From CAWABB01 sp963780165 (lineage in GTDB: Bacteria; Bacteroidota; Ignavibacteria; UBA10030; UBA6906): a DNA stretch of 64,000 nt. Location of the stretch: positions 434,001 through 498,000 of the forward strand of contig CAWABB010000007.1 of assembly GCA_963780165.1 (NCBI GenBank), given 5' to 3'. The notes beneath the pieces were generated by a model. It had not been told where the DNA came from, did not search any database, and was given only the letters and a program-made list of their open reading frames with translations. Every line of letters begins with the position of its first letter. The first letter of the stretch is position 1. Shown in pieces: positions 52,722-62,872 of the stretch. The translations under genes and the position numbers were made by a program.

Positions 52722-54574
52722 ACCTTGATCTCCTGCTTGCCCGACGTGGGATTGGCAAAAGGCCCGGCGCCAGGATTCATCGTGTTCCGCGGCTTGCCAA
52801 AGTAGTCGGCATCGATCTTCAACGGCGTCCCGTCCGGATTCTCATACCCGGCGCCGGACACCCTGGCTTTCCCGAGCCGCGCGGACGTGACAAGCGTCGT
52901 GGCCTGCTTTGTGAAAACCGCCCCGGGATTCAGCGTAAGGAAGACACCGCCATCCTTTTCGACGATCGCGATCCCAGGGTCGAGGTCCTTCACCACCAGC
53001 GGATCCGCCTCCCTGGCATACGGCCGGGCGCCGTTGCAGTAGACATTCCCTCCAGTCTGAAGCGGGACCTCGCGCGCATCAAACATCCCGAGCCCGTACC
53101 GCTCGATCGGTTCCGATGTGCGGGCCGGGGCGAAGATATTGTTGAAGAACCGGTCGTCGCCCCCCTTGATGTTGACCAGCCCGGCGACATCGGTCGTGTG
53201 CGGTGGATGGTAGGGCGTTTCTCGTGTCAGATCCGGCCAGACGCTGAACGCTCCGGCGAACAGGTTGTGGACGTATGCACCCCCCTCTGACGCGTCCATG
53301 AGGCTGTACCTGGAGAGCAGGAGGTTGTTGTCAACCAGGAACGGACCATGGTTGACCTCAACGAAGATGTCCTCGGATCCGTGGTGATAGAAGAGGTTCC
53401 CCGAGACGCGCGTCCCCTGGGCCATCCAATCCAGCCACAATCCTCGCCAGGAATCGTGGATCCTGTTATTCCTGATCACAACGTCGATCGCCGCGTGGAG
53501 CTTGATCGCCGCGAGTTCGTCTCCGCTAAACAGCCGCCTTGAGTGAATATTGTAGATGTGGTTCCCCTCGATCCGGCTGAAGACGGCGCCCAGGCTCCCG
53601 ACGATGCCCGCCTGTTCACAATCCGAGATGACATTGTTGCGGACGAGATGGTGTCCGACAGTCTCCTTGTTCCAGCCGTGTGCGAGACCCCGTTCGATCG
53701 TCTTCACGTATCCTTCGGCTGAATTGGCCGACGTGTTGTCCCACTCGTCCCCGTACTTCCCCAATGAAATCCCCGAACACTTCGAATGACTGATCACGTT
53801 GTTCTCGATGACCCAGCCCTTGCTCCAATGAGGCCCGATCAGCCCGACCTGAAGGGCAGTGGGCGGCGCCCAGTTCGTGGCGGCATGCCGCATCGTGAAG
53901 CCGCGCACCGTGATGTAGTTGATCCCGGTCTTTTCCGGAAAAAAGACCGTCTGCCTGACGTTGACCTCGACCAGCTCCGTGTTGGGGTCGACACCGGCGA
54001 ATCGCGCCCAGATCGTTGTGGTCTTTTCGTCCGCCACGGCGAACCAGAGTTGCGTCGCGCCGGAGGAATGCATGACCTCCTCCTGCGCGGCAGCTTCATT
54101 CAGCCAATCGCCGTTCAGGTAGACGGCGCCCGTGTGATGTTTCCTCCCCAGAGGGTTGAACCAATCACCATGGATCGTGTCGCTGTAGGGATTGAAGCTG
54201 CCGAAGAACGAATTCGGGAGCGTCACCTTCCAGACATCGGGCTGTACGTTCACCCACTCCCTCACTGCTTCGGATCCCTTGATCTCGACCCTCTCTCCCG
54301 GCGCAGCCTGATACACTATGCGCCTGGCGTCTGACCCCCCGCCGCGGGGCGGGCTGATGCGCTCGCGATACGTACCTTCATGCACGGTAATGACGTCGCC
54401 CGGCATTGCCACGCGGGCTGCGGCAGAGATCGTCTTGAACGGCCGCTGCAACGATCCGTCGTTCGTGTCGTTTCCCTGCGTTGAGACGTGGTACTCCGTG
54501 GCGGATGCCACGGATGCGATCAAAAGGATCAACGGAACGATGGAGGTCCGAACGGTGGGTGCGTACCGCTTCAT
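52715..54574 (-). CDS. Exported right-handed beta-helix protein (polysaccharide-lyase/hydrolase-like)
   Basis: The 619-aa protein has a signal peptide (MKRYAPTVRTSIVPLILLIA to ASA). The start of the mature protein, YHVSTQGNDTNDGSLQRPFKTIS, is typical of DUF1565-type parallel beta-helix proteins. Repeated short strands (VIENNVISHSKCSGISLG, HLVRNNVISDCEQAGIVG, VVIRNNRIHDSWRGLWLD) form the helix coils. Relatives act on pectin-like or other uronic-acid and rhamnose polysaccharides, but no catalytic residues can be assigned. GGAGGAGTAC precedes the ATG. Overlap with rhaA suggests rhamnose-rich substrates. Confidence 0.85.
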   Translation of the reverse strand: MKRYAPTVRTSIVPLILLIASVASATEYHVSTQGNDTNDGSLQRPFKTISAAARVAMPGDVITVHEGTYRERISPPRGGGSDARRIVYQAAPGERVEIKGSEAVREWVNVQPDVWKVTLPNSFFGSFNPYSDTIHGDWFNPLGRKHHTGAVYLNGDWLNEAAAQEEVMHSSGATQLWFAVADEKTTTIWARFAGVDPNTELVEVNVRQTVFFPEKTGINYITVRGFTMRHAATNWAPPTALQVGLIGPHWSKGWVIENNVISHSKCSGISLGKYGDEWDNTSANSAEGYVKTIERGLAHGWNKETVGHHLVRNNVISDCEQAGIVGSLGAVFSRIEGNHIYNIHSRRLFSGDELAAIKLHAAIDVVIRNNRIHDSWRGLWLDWMAQGTRVSGNLFYHHGSEDIFVEVNHGPFLVDNNLLLSRYSLMDASEGGAYVHNLFAGAFSVWPDLTRETPYHPPHTTDVAGLVNIKGGDDRFFNNIFAPARTSEPIERYGLGMFDAREVPLQTGGNVYCNGARPYAREADPLVVKDLDPGIAIVEKDGGVFLTLNPGAVFTKQATTLVTSARLGKARVSGAGYENPDGTPLKIDADYFGKPRNTMNPGAGPFANPTSGKQEIKVW

Positions 54575-54610
54575 GTACTCCTCCGGCTTTCCCGGTTCCG
54601 ATCCCCCGGG

Positions 54611-55660
54611 TTAATGGTGGTGGATAATGACCTTCACCACGTCTTTCTCGTAGCGGTCGTTGAGGGCGAACGCTTCCGGTGTCCGCTCCAGTGGAAATCG
54701 ATGGGACACGATCGATCGCACATCGACGGACTTGCTGCGCACGAGGTCGCACGCCTCCGGATAGGTGTGCTTCATCCGCCGGCAGAGGGCGAGCGTCAGG
54801 CCTTTCCGCCGCGCCGTCGCGTGGCTGAGCGTCAACCTGTCGTCTTCGGGGATGCCGACGAGCACCACGCGAGCACCCGGGCGGACGGCGTCCGCCGCCT
54901 CCTGGACAAGCTCCCCCGCCCACCCGGCTTCGATGGCCAGATCCACTCCCCTCCCCTTCGTCAGATTCATGACCTGCTCTGCCGGCGGCCCCGCGGCGGG
55001 ATCCAGAGGCACCGCACCCATCCGTTCGGCGAGCTTCAGCCGCCAGGGATGGTGTTCGGAGACGAACACCTGCCCCGCCCCGCGTAGTCTGGCCACCTGG
55101 AGGATCAGCAGGCCGATCGGCCCGGCCCCGTGAATCGAAAGGATATCCTTCGGCCTGAGATGAGAGAGATTCACGGCATGGATGGCAACACCGAGCGGCT
55201 CCAACATCGCGGCCGACGCATCATCGATCTCATCGGACAGCCCGAAGCAGGTTCGCGCAGGGACGATCATCCGCTCGCGCAACGCCCCCTGGTCTGGAAA
55301 CTGACTGCAGAAACGCAGATGAAGGCAGAGATTCGGGTGGCCCAGGGTGCACATTTCGCACTGCCCGCACGGCTGTGCGGGATCGACCGCCACGCGGTCA
55401 CCGGCGTTCAGTCCCCGTCCCGCCCCATCCGCGGCGCCTGGTCCGACTTCTTCAATGACTCCGGCGAACTCGTGGCCGGGAATCAGCGGACTCTTCTGAA
55501 TACCGGCCAGGGGTTTCGGATCGCGATACGTATGCAGGTCGCTGCCGCAGATCCCCACCGCCCTGACCCGCAGGAGAACCTCGCCCTCTCGGGGATGACC
55601 GGGATCCGGGATCTCATCAACCCGCAGGTCGCGCGGTCCGTGCAGGCGGACTGCCAGCAT
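54611..55660 (-). CDS. Zinc-dependent alcohol/polyol dehydrogenase (MDR family)
   Basis: The 349-aa enzyme has the medium-chain dehydrogenase layout. VGICGSDLHTY and PGHEFAGVIEEVG supply catalytic zinc ligands. QPCGQCEMCTLGHPNLC holds four cysteines for the structural zinc. SIHGAGPIGLLILQVARLRGA is the NAD-binding glycine motif. Threonine, sorbitol and galactitol dehydrogenases look like this. In context it may oxidise a sugar or reduce lactaldehyde, but that is a guess. The start at 55660 has GAGG about 7 bases upstream; longer in-frame starts are unsupported. Confidence 0.85.
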   Translation of the reverse strand: MLAVRLHGPRDLRVDEIPDPGHPREGEVLLRVRAVGICGSDLHTYRDPKPLAGIQKSPLIPGHEFAGVIEEVGPGAADGAGRGLNAGDRVAVDPAQPCGQCEMCTLGHPNLCLHLRFCSQFPDQGALRERMIVPARTCFGLSDEIDDASAAMLEPLGVAIHAVNLSHLRPKDILSIHGAGPIGLLILQVARLRGAGQVFVSEHHPWRLKLAERMGAVPLDPAAGPPAEQVMNLTKGRGVDLAIEAGWAGELVQEAADAVRPGARVVLVGIPEDDRLTLSHATARRKGLTLALCRRMKHTYPEACDLVRSKSVDVRSIVSHRFPLERTPEAFALNDRYEKDVVKVIIHHH

Positions 55661-55816
55661 CGAGTGCCTCTTTCGATTCGTCGGCGGGTGTTCGTGGGAG
55701 ACTGTGTTGCCGATAGCGGGAAACGTATGCCGACGTCCACGCCCCAACGGCAGAGGAAAAAGTACGGGGGTATGATACGGCACGCGATATGGATAGTCAA
55801 ACGGCAGAGGTCCGGG

Positions 55817-58180
55817 TTACTGAACCTTCCACTCTGCAATGGCGGTCGACCCTGTTCCAGGCTGCACCGTCACTCTCACCCTGGTGGTCGTCACGGGCGT
55901 GAACGAGCAGTGGTTCCACCGATCCAGAGCAACCTCGTATCCCGAGGGGTTCTCCATGCCCACCCATGATGAGCCGTCCCAGTACTGCATCGACCAGGCG
56001 GAGGGCGCGTAGAGCCCCTCATTGTCGCAGAACCAGTAGATGTCGGTGCTGCCAATCGTGCACGCTTTCTCGAAATCGTACTGCACCCATTCCGGAGTTT
56101 TGTGGTCCCAGTTGCCGTAGATCATCCCCCGCCGGTCAGCCGATGTTTTCGGCTCCACCTGGTCATTCAAACCGTAGACCGACTCCCACGACGAGCAGAA
56201 TGAACTGGACGGCGTTGCGTTGTACGCGATGGAACTGAGAGGCACCGGCTGTCGGTCCCGTAGCCAGACGAGCGTCCGCCCTCCCCTGTTGTTCCGGAGG
56301 AAATTCGGCACGGCCGTCATGGGCGTGCCGTCGGCCAGCGTGCTCCTGACGACCACGCACCCTCCCAGCAGAGAGGGTTCCCACGAAGTGCGCAAATCGG
56401 ATGAAGGCGGAAGAATGAGCCTGCTCACATCCCGATTCTGATGATCCACGTTCTCGATGTTGTACACCAACGGACCGTACTGGAGCGCGACGCGGCCGCG
56501 GGTGGCCTCCACAGAATCCGACGCTTTCACCTTCATCGCAACCATCGGAAGCTCCAGCGTGACGGTGTCCCCCCTCTTCCACCTGCGGGTGATCCCCGCG
56601 TATCCCCGTTCGACGACAGGGGTCACCGGCTTGCCATTCACTGAAAGCGCACGGAGACCGTTTGCCTGCGGGGAGTCGGAGTAGCAGCCGCTCACGCTCC
56701 GGTCAGGCACTCGGAGCTTCAGGGTGAACTGTGCATCGGCGACCGGATTGAGGACGATGGCGACCTTTCCATCCCACGGGTAGTTCGTTGTCTGGACGAT
56801 CTCGAGGCTCGAGCCCGCGACATCTCCGAGCACAACCGAGCCGCCGATGAACAAATTCACAGCAACCTCGCTGGCAGTCGTGGCGTACGTCCAGGTCGGC
56901 AGCTGCAGGAGCGTCCGGGGAATGTTCCCCACACAGCAGGGACAGACGTGCCACGTGTACCGGGCCTGCCATTCGTCCATCGAATTTGTGTACGTAAAGT
57001 TTTCTCCCTCCAGGTCGAGCGAGCCGAGGACTCCGTTGTAGAGCACCAACTCCATCAGGTCTGCGTACCGACCGTCCCCGTAGAGGAGCCCCATCTTCTG
57101 CTGCCAGAAGAGCATCCCGCAGTTTGCGCACGACTCACAGTAGGCGTTCAGGGGAAGCGAGTAGTTGCCGCCATATCCTTCGGCCGTTTCCCCGCTTCCC
57201 ACGCCGCCAGTGACGTACATCTTCTTCTCGACAAGGTTGTCCCACAGGGCTTCCACGGCGAGACGGTACTCGGGTGAGCCCGTGAGGATGGCGATGTCGG
57301 TCATTGCGGAGTAGAGGTATACCGCACGCACGGCGTGGCCGACCGCTTCCTTCTGGTCAACCGGGAAGGCATGGCTCTGATCGTATTCTCCCCCGCCCGT
57401 CCGGGAGTCCAGAAGAAACTTTGCGAGGGCGATGTATCTCGTCCCTTTCCCCTTCCCCTCGACGGCGTCGATGAACCGGCCATACCGGGTCAATGCCTGC
57501 TCCATCTCCTCATGGCCATCCCACCATATCTTCTTCGGAGGAGGACCGATATTCCTCTCCCAGCAGTCGGCAAGCTTGCGCGCGGCATCGTACAATCTCC
57601 GGTCCTTCCCTCCAACCGCATAGTAGTGTGCGATGGCCGCCTCAAGAAAATATCCGGCTACGTAGCCTTCATGATCTCCCCTCAGTGTCCAGCGAGGCTT
57701 GTCGCCCAGCGTGAAGGAGGTCTGGAAGTAACCGTCCGGCTCCTGGGCGGCAAGTATGATCGGGATCCACTCCTCGATTGTCGCGCGGATCTCCTCCTGT
57801 GCGCGTAACACAGCAGTATCCCCCCCGGGGTCCACCAGGAGAGCGCAACACATCGACTCGAGCGTGTTGAACACGTAGGCATTCGAGAAGACATATCCGA
57901 GGTGTTTCCCAGCCAGTTCACCCCGCAACTTCTTCCCCGCCTCACGGAAGTTGTTGATCCCGCCCTCCTTGAGATCCGGATCGGACAGCGTCCTGTAGCA
58001 ATGGGGAATCCATCGTGTGACGACGGTCCGAATCCTCTCCCGCCAGAGAGGGCTGGTGACACTGTATCGCGCGGGGGGAATCGGGGAGAGAGCTTCGCGT
58101 GCCGGAGGAATCCCCGGAGCCCCGGCCGGGGCCGACATCGGTAGCATGGCGATGAAGAGACTGATGGCTGTAAGTTTCAT
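55817..58180 (-). CDS. GH127-like beta-L-arabinofuranosidase family enzyme with C-terminal discoidin-like domain
   Basis: The 787-aa exported protein (signal peptide MKLTAISLFIAMLPMSAPAG) carries the DUF1680/GH127 domain from about residue 35 to 620. The zinc site of this family, one Glu and three Cys, is visible: Glu349 and Cys351 in AYCESCANCG, and Cys415 with Cys416 in HVCPCCVGN. Glu334 lies where the acid/base residue is expected. The last 130 residues (ending TPVTTTRVRVTVQPGTGSTAIAEWKVQ region) resemble an F5/8 type-C sugar-binding module. GGAGG lies 5 bases before the ATG at 58180. It is divergent from the GH38 gene. Confidence 0.88.
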   Translation of the reverse strand: MKLTAISLFIAMLPMSAPAGAPGIPPAREALSPIPPARYSVTSPLWRERIRTVVTRWIPHCYRTLSDPDLKEGGINNFREAGKKLRGELAGKHLGYVFSNAYVFNTLESMCCALLVDPGGDTAVLRAQEEIRATIEEWIPIILAAQEPDGYFQTSFTLGDKPRWTLRGDHEGYVAGYFLEAAIAHYYAVGGKDRRLYDAARKLADCWERNIGPPPKKIWWDGHEEMEQALTRYGRFIDAVEGKGKGTRYIALAKFLLDSRTGGGEYDQSHAFPVDQKEAVGHAVRAVYLYSAMTDIAILTGSPEYRLAVEALWDNLVEKKMYVTGGVGSGETAEGYGGNYSLPLNAYCESCANCGMLFWQQKMGLLYGDGRYADLMELVLYNGVLGSLDLEGENFTYTNSMDEWQARYTWHVCPCCVGNIPRTLLQLPTWTYATTASEVAVNLFIGGSVVLGDVAGSSLEIVQTTNYPWDGKVAIVLNPVADAQFTLKLRVPDRSVSGCYSDSPQANGLRALSVNGKPVTPVVERGYAGITRRWKRGDTVTLELPMVAMKVKASDSVEATRGRVALQYGPLVYNIENVDHQNRDVSRLILPPSSDLRTSWEPSLLGGCVVVRSTLADGTPMTAVPNFLRNNRGGRTLVWLRDRQPVPLSSIAYNATPSSSFCSSWESVYGLNDQVEPKTSADRRGMIYGNWDHKTPEWVQYDFEKACTIGSTDIYWFCDNEGLYAPSAWSMQYWDGSSWVGMENPSGYEVALDRWNHCSFTPVTTTRVRVTVQPGTGSTAIAEWKVQ

Positions 58181-58599
58181 CGCTACCTCCGGATGACTCA
58201 AGGGGGGATCCTCACCGGTTTCGAGGGCGCTGAACGGCATCCCGAATTGGCGATATAGTACGGCAGCGAAGGTCCAGAGTCAACGCACTGCGTGCACAAT
58301 TGACTGTTTCGAAGCCTTTCCCTATCGTATGCACCCGATGTCACCGTTCAAGGGCGACGCACCGGGGCCCGGCCATGCACCGGGCTCCTGCGCTTTAGCC
58401 TCCCCCTTGCACGAAACGTGGTCATCGCTGTTCGGTAGAGCAATCTTTGTCGTTGAAGTACTCCACCAGCATCTGTACATTGCAGTACCCGGGACGGAAC
58501 GGCTCCACGCCGGGCACATCCCTGCTCGTCCGCCATCAGGCCAGTGAATCCGGGTCTCCACATCGTCATCAGAGCACTCTCCACACTCCAATCAGAGCC
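58181..58599. other. Divergent regulatory region between the GH127 and GH38 genes
   Basis: This 419-base stretch has no credible gene. It contains an imperfect dyad at 58279-58304: outer arms GTCAA and TTGAC, inner arms GCAC (58285-58288) and GTGC (58292-58295). The dyad is a candidate operator for a regulator controlling both glycosidase genes. No clear -10/-35 pair stands out. Confidence 0.45.
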
Positions 58600-61500
58600 A
58601 TGAAGAACACACGCTCGCTCCTGACAGTCGTCTCCCTCCTGGTGGTTGCCTGGTCATCACTCCCCGGCCAGACGCCTGGAGCCACGACAAAGCCTGCAAC
58701 TCACCAACGTCCCGACCTTTCCCGGGACACGACGCTCTATACCATGGGATACAGTCATCTGGACACGCAATGGCGATGGGATTACGAGACGACGATCCGG
58801 AAGTACGTACCCTCGACGATGCTGGACAACTTCCGCCTCCTGGAGAAATACCCGGGCTATACCTTCAACTTCACCGGGGCAAACCGGTACATGATGATGA
58901 AGGAGTACTACCCCGCCGACTACGCCCGCGTGAAGGAGTACGTCGCGGCCGGACGGTGGTTCCCCGCCGGCTCTTCTTTGGAGGAAGCCGACGCCCTGAT
59001 CCCGTCGCCGGAATCGCTCATTCGCAACATCTTCTATGGAAACAGGTTCTTCCGGAAGGAATTCGGCAAGGCCAGCAATGAATACATGGTCCCCGATTGC
59101 TTCGGCTTCCCCGCGTCCATGCCCTCGGTCTTTGTCCATACGGGGCTCAAAGGGTTCTCCACGCAGAAGCTCACCTGGGGCTCCGCCATCGGCATTCCGT
59201 TCAACTTCGGGCTCTGGGAAGGGACGGACGGGTCCTCAGTGATCGCAGCACTCAACCCCGGTGAGTATGTCGGTACGGTGAAAGAGGACTTGAGCAGCAG
59301 CCCGACATGGCTCCGCCGCATCGCCGAGAACGGGCAAAAGTCCGGGATTGTCGCCGACTTCATGTATTACGGCACCGGCGACATCGGCGGCGCCCCTGCC
59401 GAGGAGTCGGTGCAATGGATTGAGAAGAGCATCGCGGGCCACGGCCCGATCAATGTCATATCATCTCCCGCCTCTCGTTTCTTTGACGACATCACTCCGG
59501 ACAAACAATCGCGCCTCCCGAAGTACCGCGGAGAGCTTCTGCTGACAAACCACTCCGCGGGTTCGCTCACATCACAGTCCTACCTGAAGCGCTGGAACAG
59601 GAAGAACGAGCTGCTCGCACGTTCTGCCGAGGCTTCCTCGGTCGTCGCGGACTGGCTCGGCGGCAATCCCTATCCCCGCGAGCAGATGCGCGAGGCATGG
59701 CGGCTTGTCATCGCAGCGCAGTTCCACGATATCCTCGCAGGCACCTGCACGCCGCGCGGGTATGAATTCTCCTGGAACGACGAGGTCCTTGCCCTGAAGC
59801 ATTTCGCCGACGGAGCGACAGACGCGATCGGGGCTGTCGCACGAGGAATGGACACGGAAGCACTGGGGATCCCCCTGGTTGTGTTCAACCCTCTCTCGAT
59901 CGATCGGGAGGACGTTGTCGAGGCAACCCTCACCGTCCCTGCAGGATCGCCTCCGGAGGTGCGCGTCTTCGGCCCTGATGACAAGGAGGTCCCCTCGCAA
60001 ACCATTGCCAGGAGTGGCGACAGGCGCACCATACTGTTTGCCGCCCGCGTCCCTTCCATTGGGTTCAGCGTGTACGACGTCCGTCCGTCCACGAGAGGCT
60101 GCAGCATCGGGACCGGTCTCTCGGTCTCTCCCGGAACAATCGAGAACGGACGCTACAGAGTGACGGTGAACGCGGCAGGGGACGTCTCCTCGATCTTCGA
60201 CAAACAGGTCGGCAAAGAGTTGCTCGCCTCCCCACACCGGCTGGAATTCCGCTACGAACGTCCCGTGGAGTGGCCGGCGTGGAACATGGACTGGGAGGAC
60301 AGGCAGAAGCCTCCTGTCGGGTTCGTGGACGGAACCCCGAAAGTGCGAGTGGTCGAACAGGGCCCGGCCAGGGTCAGCCTGGAAATTGACAGGGAGTCGA
60401 GAGGCTCGCGGTTCATTCAACGCGTCCGGCTCGCGGCAGGCGAGTCCGGAGAGCGAGTCGAGTTCAGCACGCAGATTCACTGGTTCACACCCACCAGTTC
60501 ACTCAAGGCCGCGTTTCCTCTGACGGCATCGAACGGGGTCGCAACGTACAACACCGGCGCCGGAACAGTCGAACGGGGGAACAACGACCCGAAGAAGTTC
60601 GAGGTCCCGTCTCACGAGTGGTTCGATCTTACCGACAGGAGCGATCGCTACGGCGTTTCGATCCTTGAGGATTCGAAATTTGGATCCGACAAGCCTGCGG
60701 ACAACATCCTGCGCCTGACGCTCCTCTTCACCCCCGGGGTTCGGGGCGGCTACAAAGACGAGGCCTCCCAGGATTTTGGCATCCACGATATGCTCTATGC
60801 ACTTGCCGGACATCGTGGTGATTGGCGTCAGGGAGGAACTGACTGGCAGGCGGCACGAATGAACGAGCCGCTCCTCCCTTTCCAGACACCCCGGCATAAA
60901 GGCGCACTCGGGAAATCGTTCTCGTTCATCCGCACCAGCAGTCCATCGGTCGCAGTCGTCGCGCTCAAGAAGGCGGAGGACGAAGACGCAATCGTTGTGC
61001 GGCTTCTGGAGACAACCGGAAAGCCCGCACGAGGCGTGCGCGTATCGTTCCCCTCAGCCATCGGCACCGCAAAGGAAGTGAACGGACAGGAGCAGCAGAC
61101 CGGGTCCGCCACGGTCGAGGGCGGCTCCCTCGTCTGCGATCTCACGCCCTACCAGCTCCGTGCATTTGCGCTCTCGCTGAAACCACCAGACCGGAAGCTC
61201 ACGCCGCCGACATCGCATCCGATCGTCCTCGAGTACACAGCCGACGTGATCAGCGCGAAGCAAGAGAAAGGCCACGGGCCGTTCGGGACTTCAGGAGCCT
61301 CCCTCCCCGCAGAAATGCTCCCGGACTCGATTGTGAGCGGAGGAATCCTGTTCACGCTCGGCCCGAAGGAGTCCGGCAAGGCAAATGCGGTTGCCTGCCA
61401 GGGGCAATCACTCACCATCCCCCCTGGCAACTTCAACCGGATGTACCTCCTGGCAGCTTCCGCGGACGAAGATGCGGAAGCAACATTCAGCGTTGACGGA

Positions 61501-62610
61501 AGACCGGTCACCCTCTCTGTCGGAGGCTGGACCGGTTTCGTGGGTCAGTGGGACAACCGGATCTGGGACGGGTTTGTCTGGAAAGAGAGCGACTACTCAT
61601 GGGACAACATTCTCTATGAGGGATTGACGCCGGGCTACATCAAGACCGGAACTGTCGCCTATCACACAACGCACCGGCACCTCTCGAACGGCGAGGACGA
61701 TCCCTACGCCTACGGCTATCTCTACAACGTCGCGGTCGAGCTTCCGCGCGGATCGAAGACCGTGACGCTCCCAAACGCTCCCGGCATCATGATCTTTGCG
61801 GCCACCGCTGCGTGGAACGAGAATGACGCCTCGGCTCCCGCAACCGCCCTCCATGATACGTTGAATCGCCCGGCAGACCTCTACGCCAGGTTCCAGATGA
61901 CGCCGAAGCCGCGATTCTCCCCGGAGGCTGTTATCGTGGAGAGCGGAACCGCCGTCAGCATCTCCTCGAGAGACGCAGGGGCTGACATCTACTACACGCT
62001 CGACGGGAGCGTCCCCACGCAGAATTCCGCCCGGTACACCGGGCCGATCACCATCAGCCGCACGTCCACTCTGAGTGCTATCGCGCTCACCCCGGGGAAG
62101 AACCTCAGCGTGCCGACAACCGCAAAGTTCTACAGTGCCTACCGGATTGCGGGCGCTTCATACCTTACTCGATACTCCCCGAAATACCGGGGCGGCGGAG
62201 ATAGCGCGCTTGTCGACGGAAAGCGTGGAACAACCTCGTACGCTAACCCTTCCTGGCAGGCTTTTGAGGGGGAGGACTGCTCGGTCGTTCTCGATCTCGA
62301 CCAGGCCCGGACGGTGCATGACGTGACGGTCGGGTCCCTGAGCGACATGGGGAGCTGGATCTTCTACCCCACATCGATCTCGGTGGCCTTTTCGCAAGAC
62401 GGAAAGACCTTCGGCAGGGAGGTAACACGCGAACTCGGGACCCCCACGGCGTTGGAGGACAGCGGAGTGAAGGACATTCTTGTTGAGGCCGGAGGCGTTG
62501 AAGCCAGATACCTGCGGGTGACGGCAAAGAACATCGGGCACTGCCCCTCCTGGCACCCCGGAGCCGGCGGGAAGGCGTGGCTCTTCACCGATGAGATCAT
62601 CGTAGAGTGA
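58600..62610 (+). CDS. Secreted GH38 alpha-mannosidase with C-terminal carbohydrate-binding modules
   Basis: The 1336-aa protein has a signal peptide (MKNTRSLLTVVSLLVVAWSS to PGQ). GH38 zinc ligands and nucleophile are present: His53 and Asp55 in GYSHLDTQWRWDY, Asp166 in VPDCFGFPASMP, and His376 in AQFHDILAGTC. Middle and C-terminal mannosidase domains extend to about residue 900. Near residues 1095-1180 is a chitobiase-C-terminal-like module (PKPRFSPEAVIVESG, ADIYYTLDGSVPTQNSARYTG), and the last 140 residues resemble an F5/8 type-C module. It lacks a T9SS tail, so it is probably periplasmic. The ATG at 58600 has no strong ribosome site. Confidence 0.92.
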   Translation: MKNTRSLLTVVSLLVVAWSSLPGQTPGATTKPATHQRPDLSRDTTLYTMGYSHLDTQWRWDYETTIRKYVPSTMLDNFRLLEKYPGYTFNFTGANRYMMMKEYYPADYARVKEYVAAGRWFPAGSSLEEADALIPSPESLIRNIFYGNRFFRKEFGKASNEYMVPDCFGFPASMPSVFVHTGLKGFSTQKLTWGSAIGIPFNFGLWEGTDGSSVIAALNPGEYVGTVKEDLSSSPTWLRRIAENGQKSGIVADFMYYGTGDIGGAPAEESVQWIEKSIAGHGPINVISSPASRFFDDITPDKQSRLPKYRGELLLTNHSAGSLTSQSYLKRWNRKNELLARSAEASSVVADWLGGNPYPREQMREAWRLVIAAQFHDILAGTCTPRGYEFSWNDEVLALKHFADGATDAIGAVARGMDTEALGIPLVVFNPLSIDREDVVEATLTVPAGSPPEVRVFGPDDKEVPSQTIARSGDRRTILFAARVPSIGFSVYDVRPSTRGCSIGTGLSVSPGTIENGRYRVTVNAAGDVSSIFDKQVGKELLASPHRLEFRYERPVEWPAWNMDWEDRQKPPVGFVDGTPKVRVVEQGPARVSLEIDRESRGSRFIQRVRLAAGESGERVEFSTQIHWFTPTSSLKAAFPLTASNGVATYNTGAGTVERGNNDPKKFEVPSHEWFDLTDRSDRYGVSILEDSKFGSDKPADNILRLTLLFTPGVRGGYKDEASQDFGIHDMLYALAGHRGDWRQGGTDWQAARMNEPLLPFQTPRHKGALGKSFSFIRTSSPSVAVVALKKAEDEDAIVVRLLETTGKPARGVRVSFPSAIGTAKEVNGQEQQTGSATVEGGSLVCDLTPYQLRAFALSLKPPDRKLTPPTSHPIVLEYTADVISAKQEKGHGPFGTSGASLPAEMLPDSIVSGGILFTLGPKESGKANAVACQGQSLTIPPGNFNRMYLLAASADEDAEATFSVDGRPVTLSVGGWTGFVGQWDNRIWDGFVWKESDYSWDNILYEGLTPGYIKTGTVAYHTTHRHLSNGEDDPYAYGYLYNVAVELPRGSKTVTLPNAPGIMIFAATAAWNENDASAPATALHDTLNRPADLYARFQMTPKPRFSPEAVIVESGTAVSISSRDAGADIYYTLDGSVPTQNSARYTGPITISRTSTLSAIALTPGKNLSVPTTAKFYSAYRIAGASYLTRYSPKYRGGGDSALVDGKRGTTSYANPSWQAFEGEDCSVVLDLDQARTVHDVTVGSLSDMGSWIFYPTSISVAFSQDGKTFGREVTRELGTPTALEDSGVKDILVEAGGVEARYLRVTAKNIGHCPSWHPGAGGKAWLFTDEIIVE

Positions 62611-62637
62611 ATGAAAGCGCCAGCCCGTGACGTCTGG

Positions 62638-62820
62638 TCAGTACGAAGCGCGGGAGAGATCCAGAGCCGCCCAAATGCTGAGCGGGATGTAGAGGAGCGT
62701 GATCGCCGCCTGTATTCGCCGCTTTCGATTGAACGCAACACCAAGGGGCAAAAGGGCCAGCAGGAGCAGAAACGCCCCCCACGAGGAGAGCACGACCGAA
62801 ATCCACCGAAACGCATCCAT
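62638..62820 (-). CDS. Small two-helix membrane protein, unknown function
   Basis: The 60-aa protein (MDAFRWISVVLSSWGAFLLL to DLSRASY) has two hydrophobic segments joined by a basic turn (FNRKRRIQ), a plausible small inner-membrane protein. AGGTCA lies about 8 bases before the ATG. It is convergent with the mannosidase gene and downstream of the ACT-domain gene. No family is recognised. Confidence 0.6.
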   Translation of the reverse strand: MDAFRWISVVLSSWGAFLLLLALLPLGVAFNRKRRIQAAITLLYIPLSIWAALDLSRASY

Positions 62821-62872
62821 GAAGGTGACCTGTCACACTTGTGTCTTGATTGACGGAGAGGAATAACATCCC

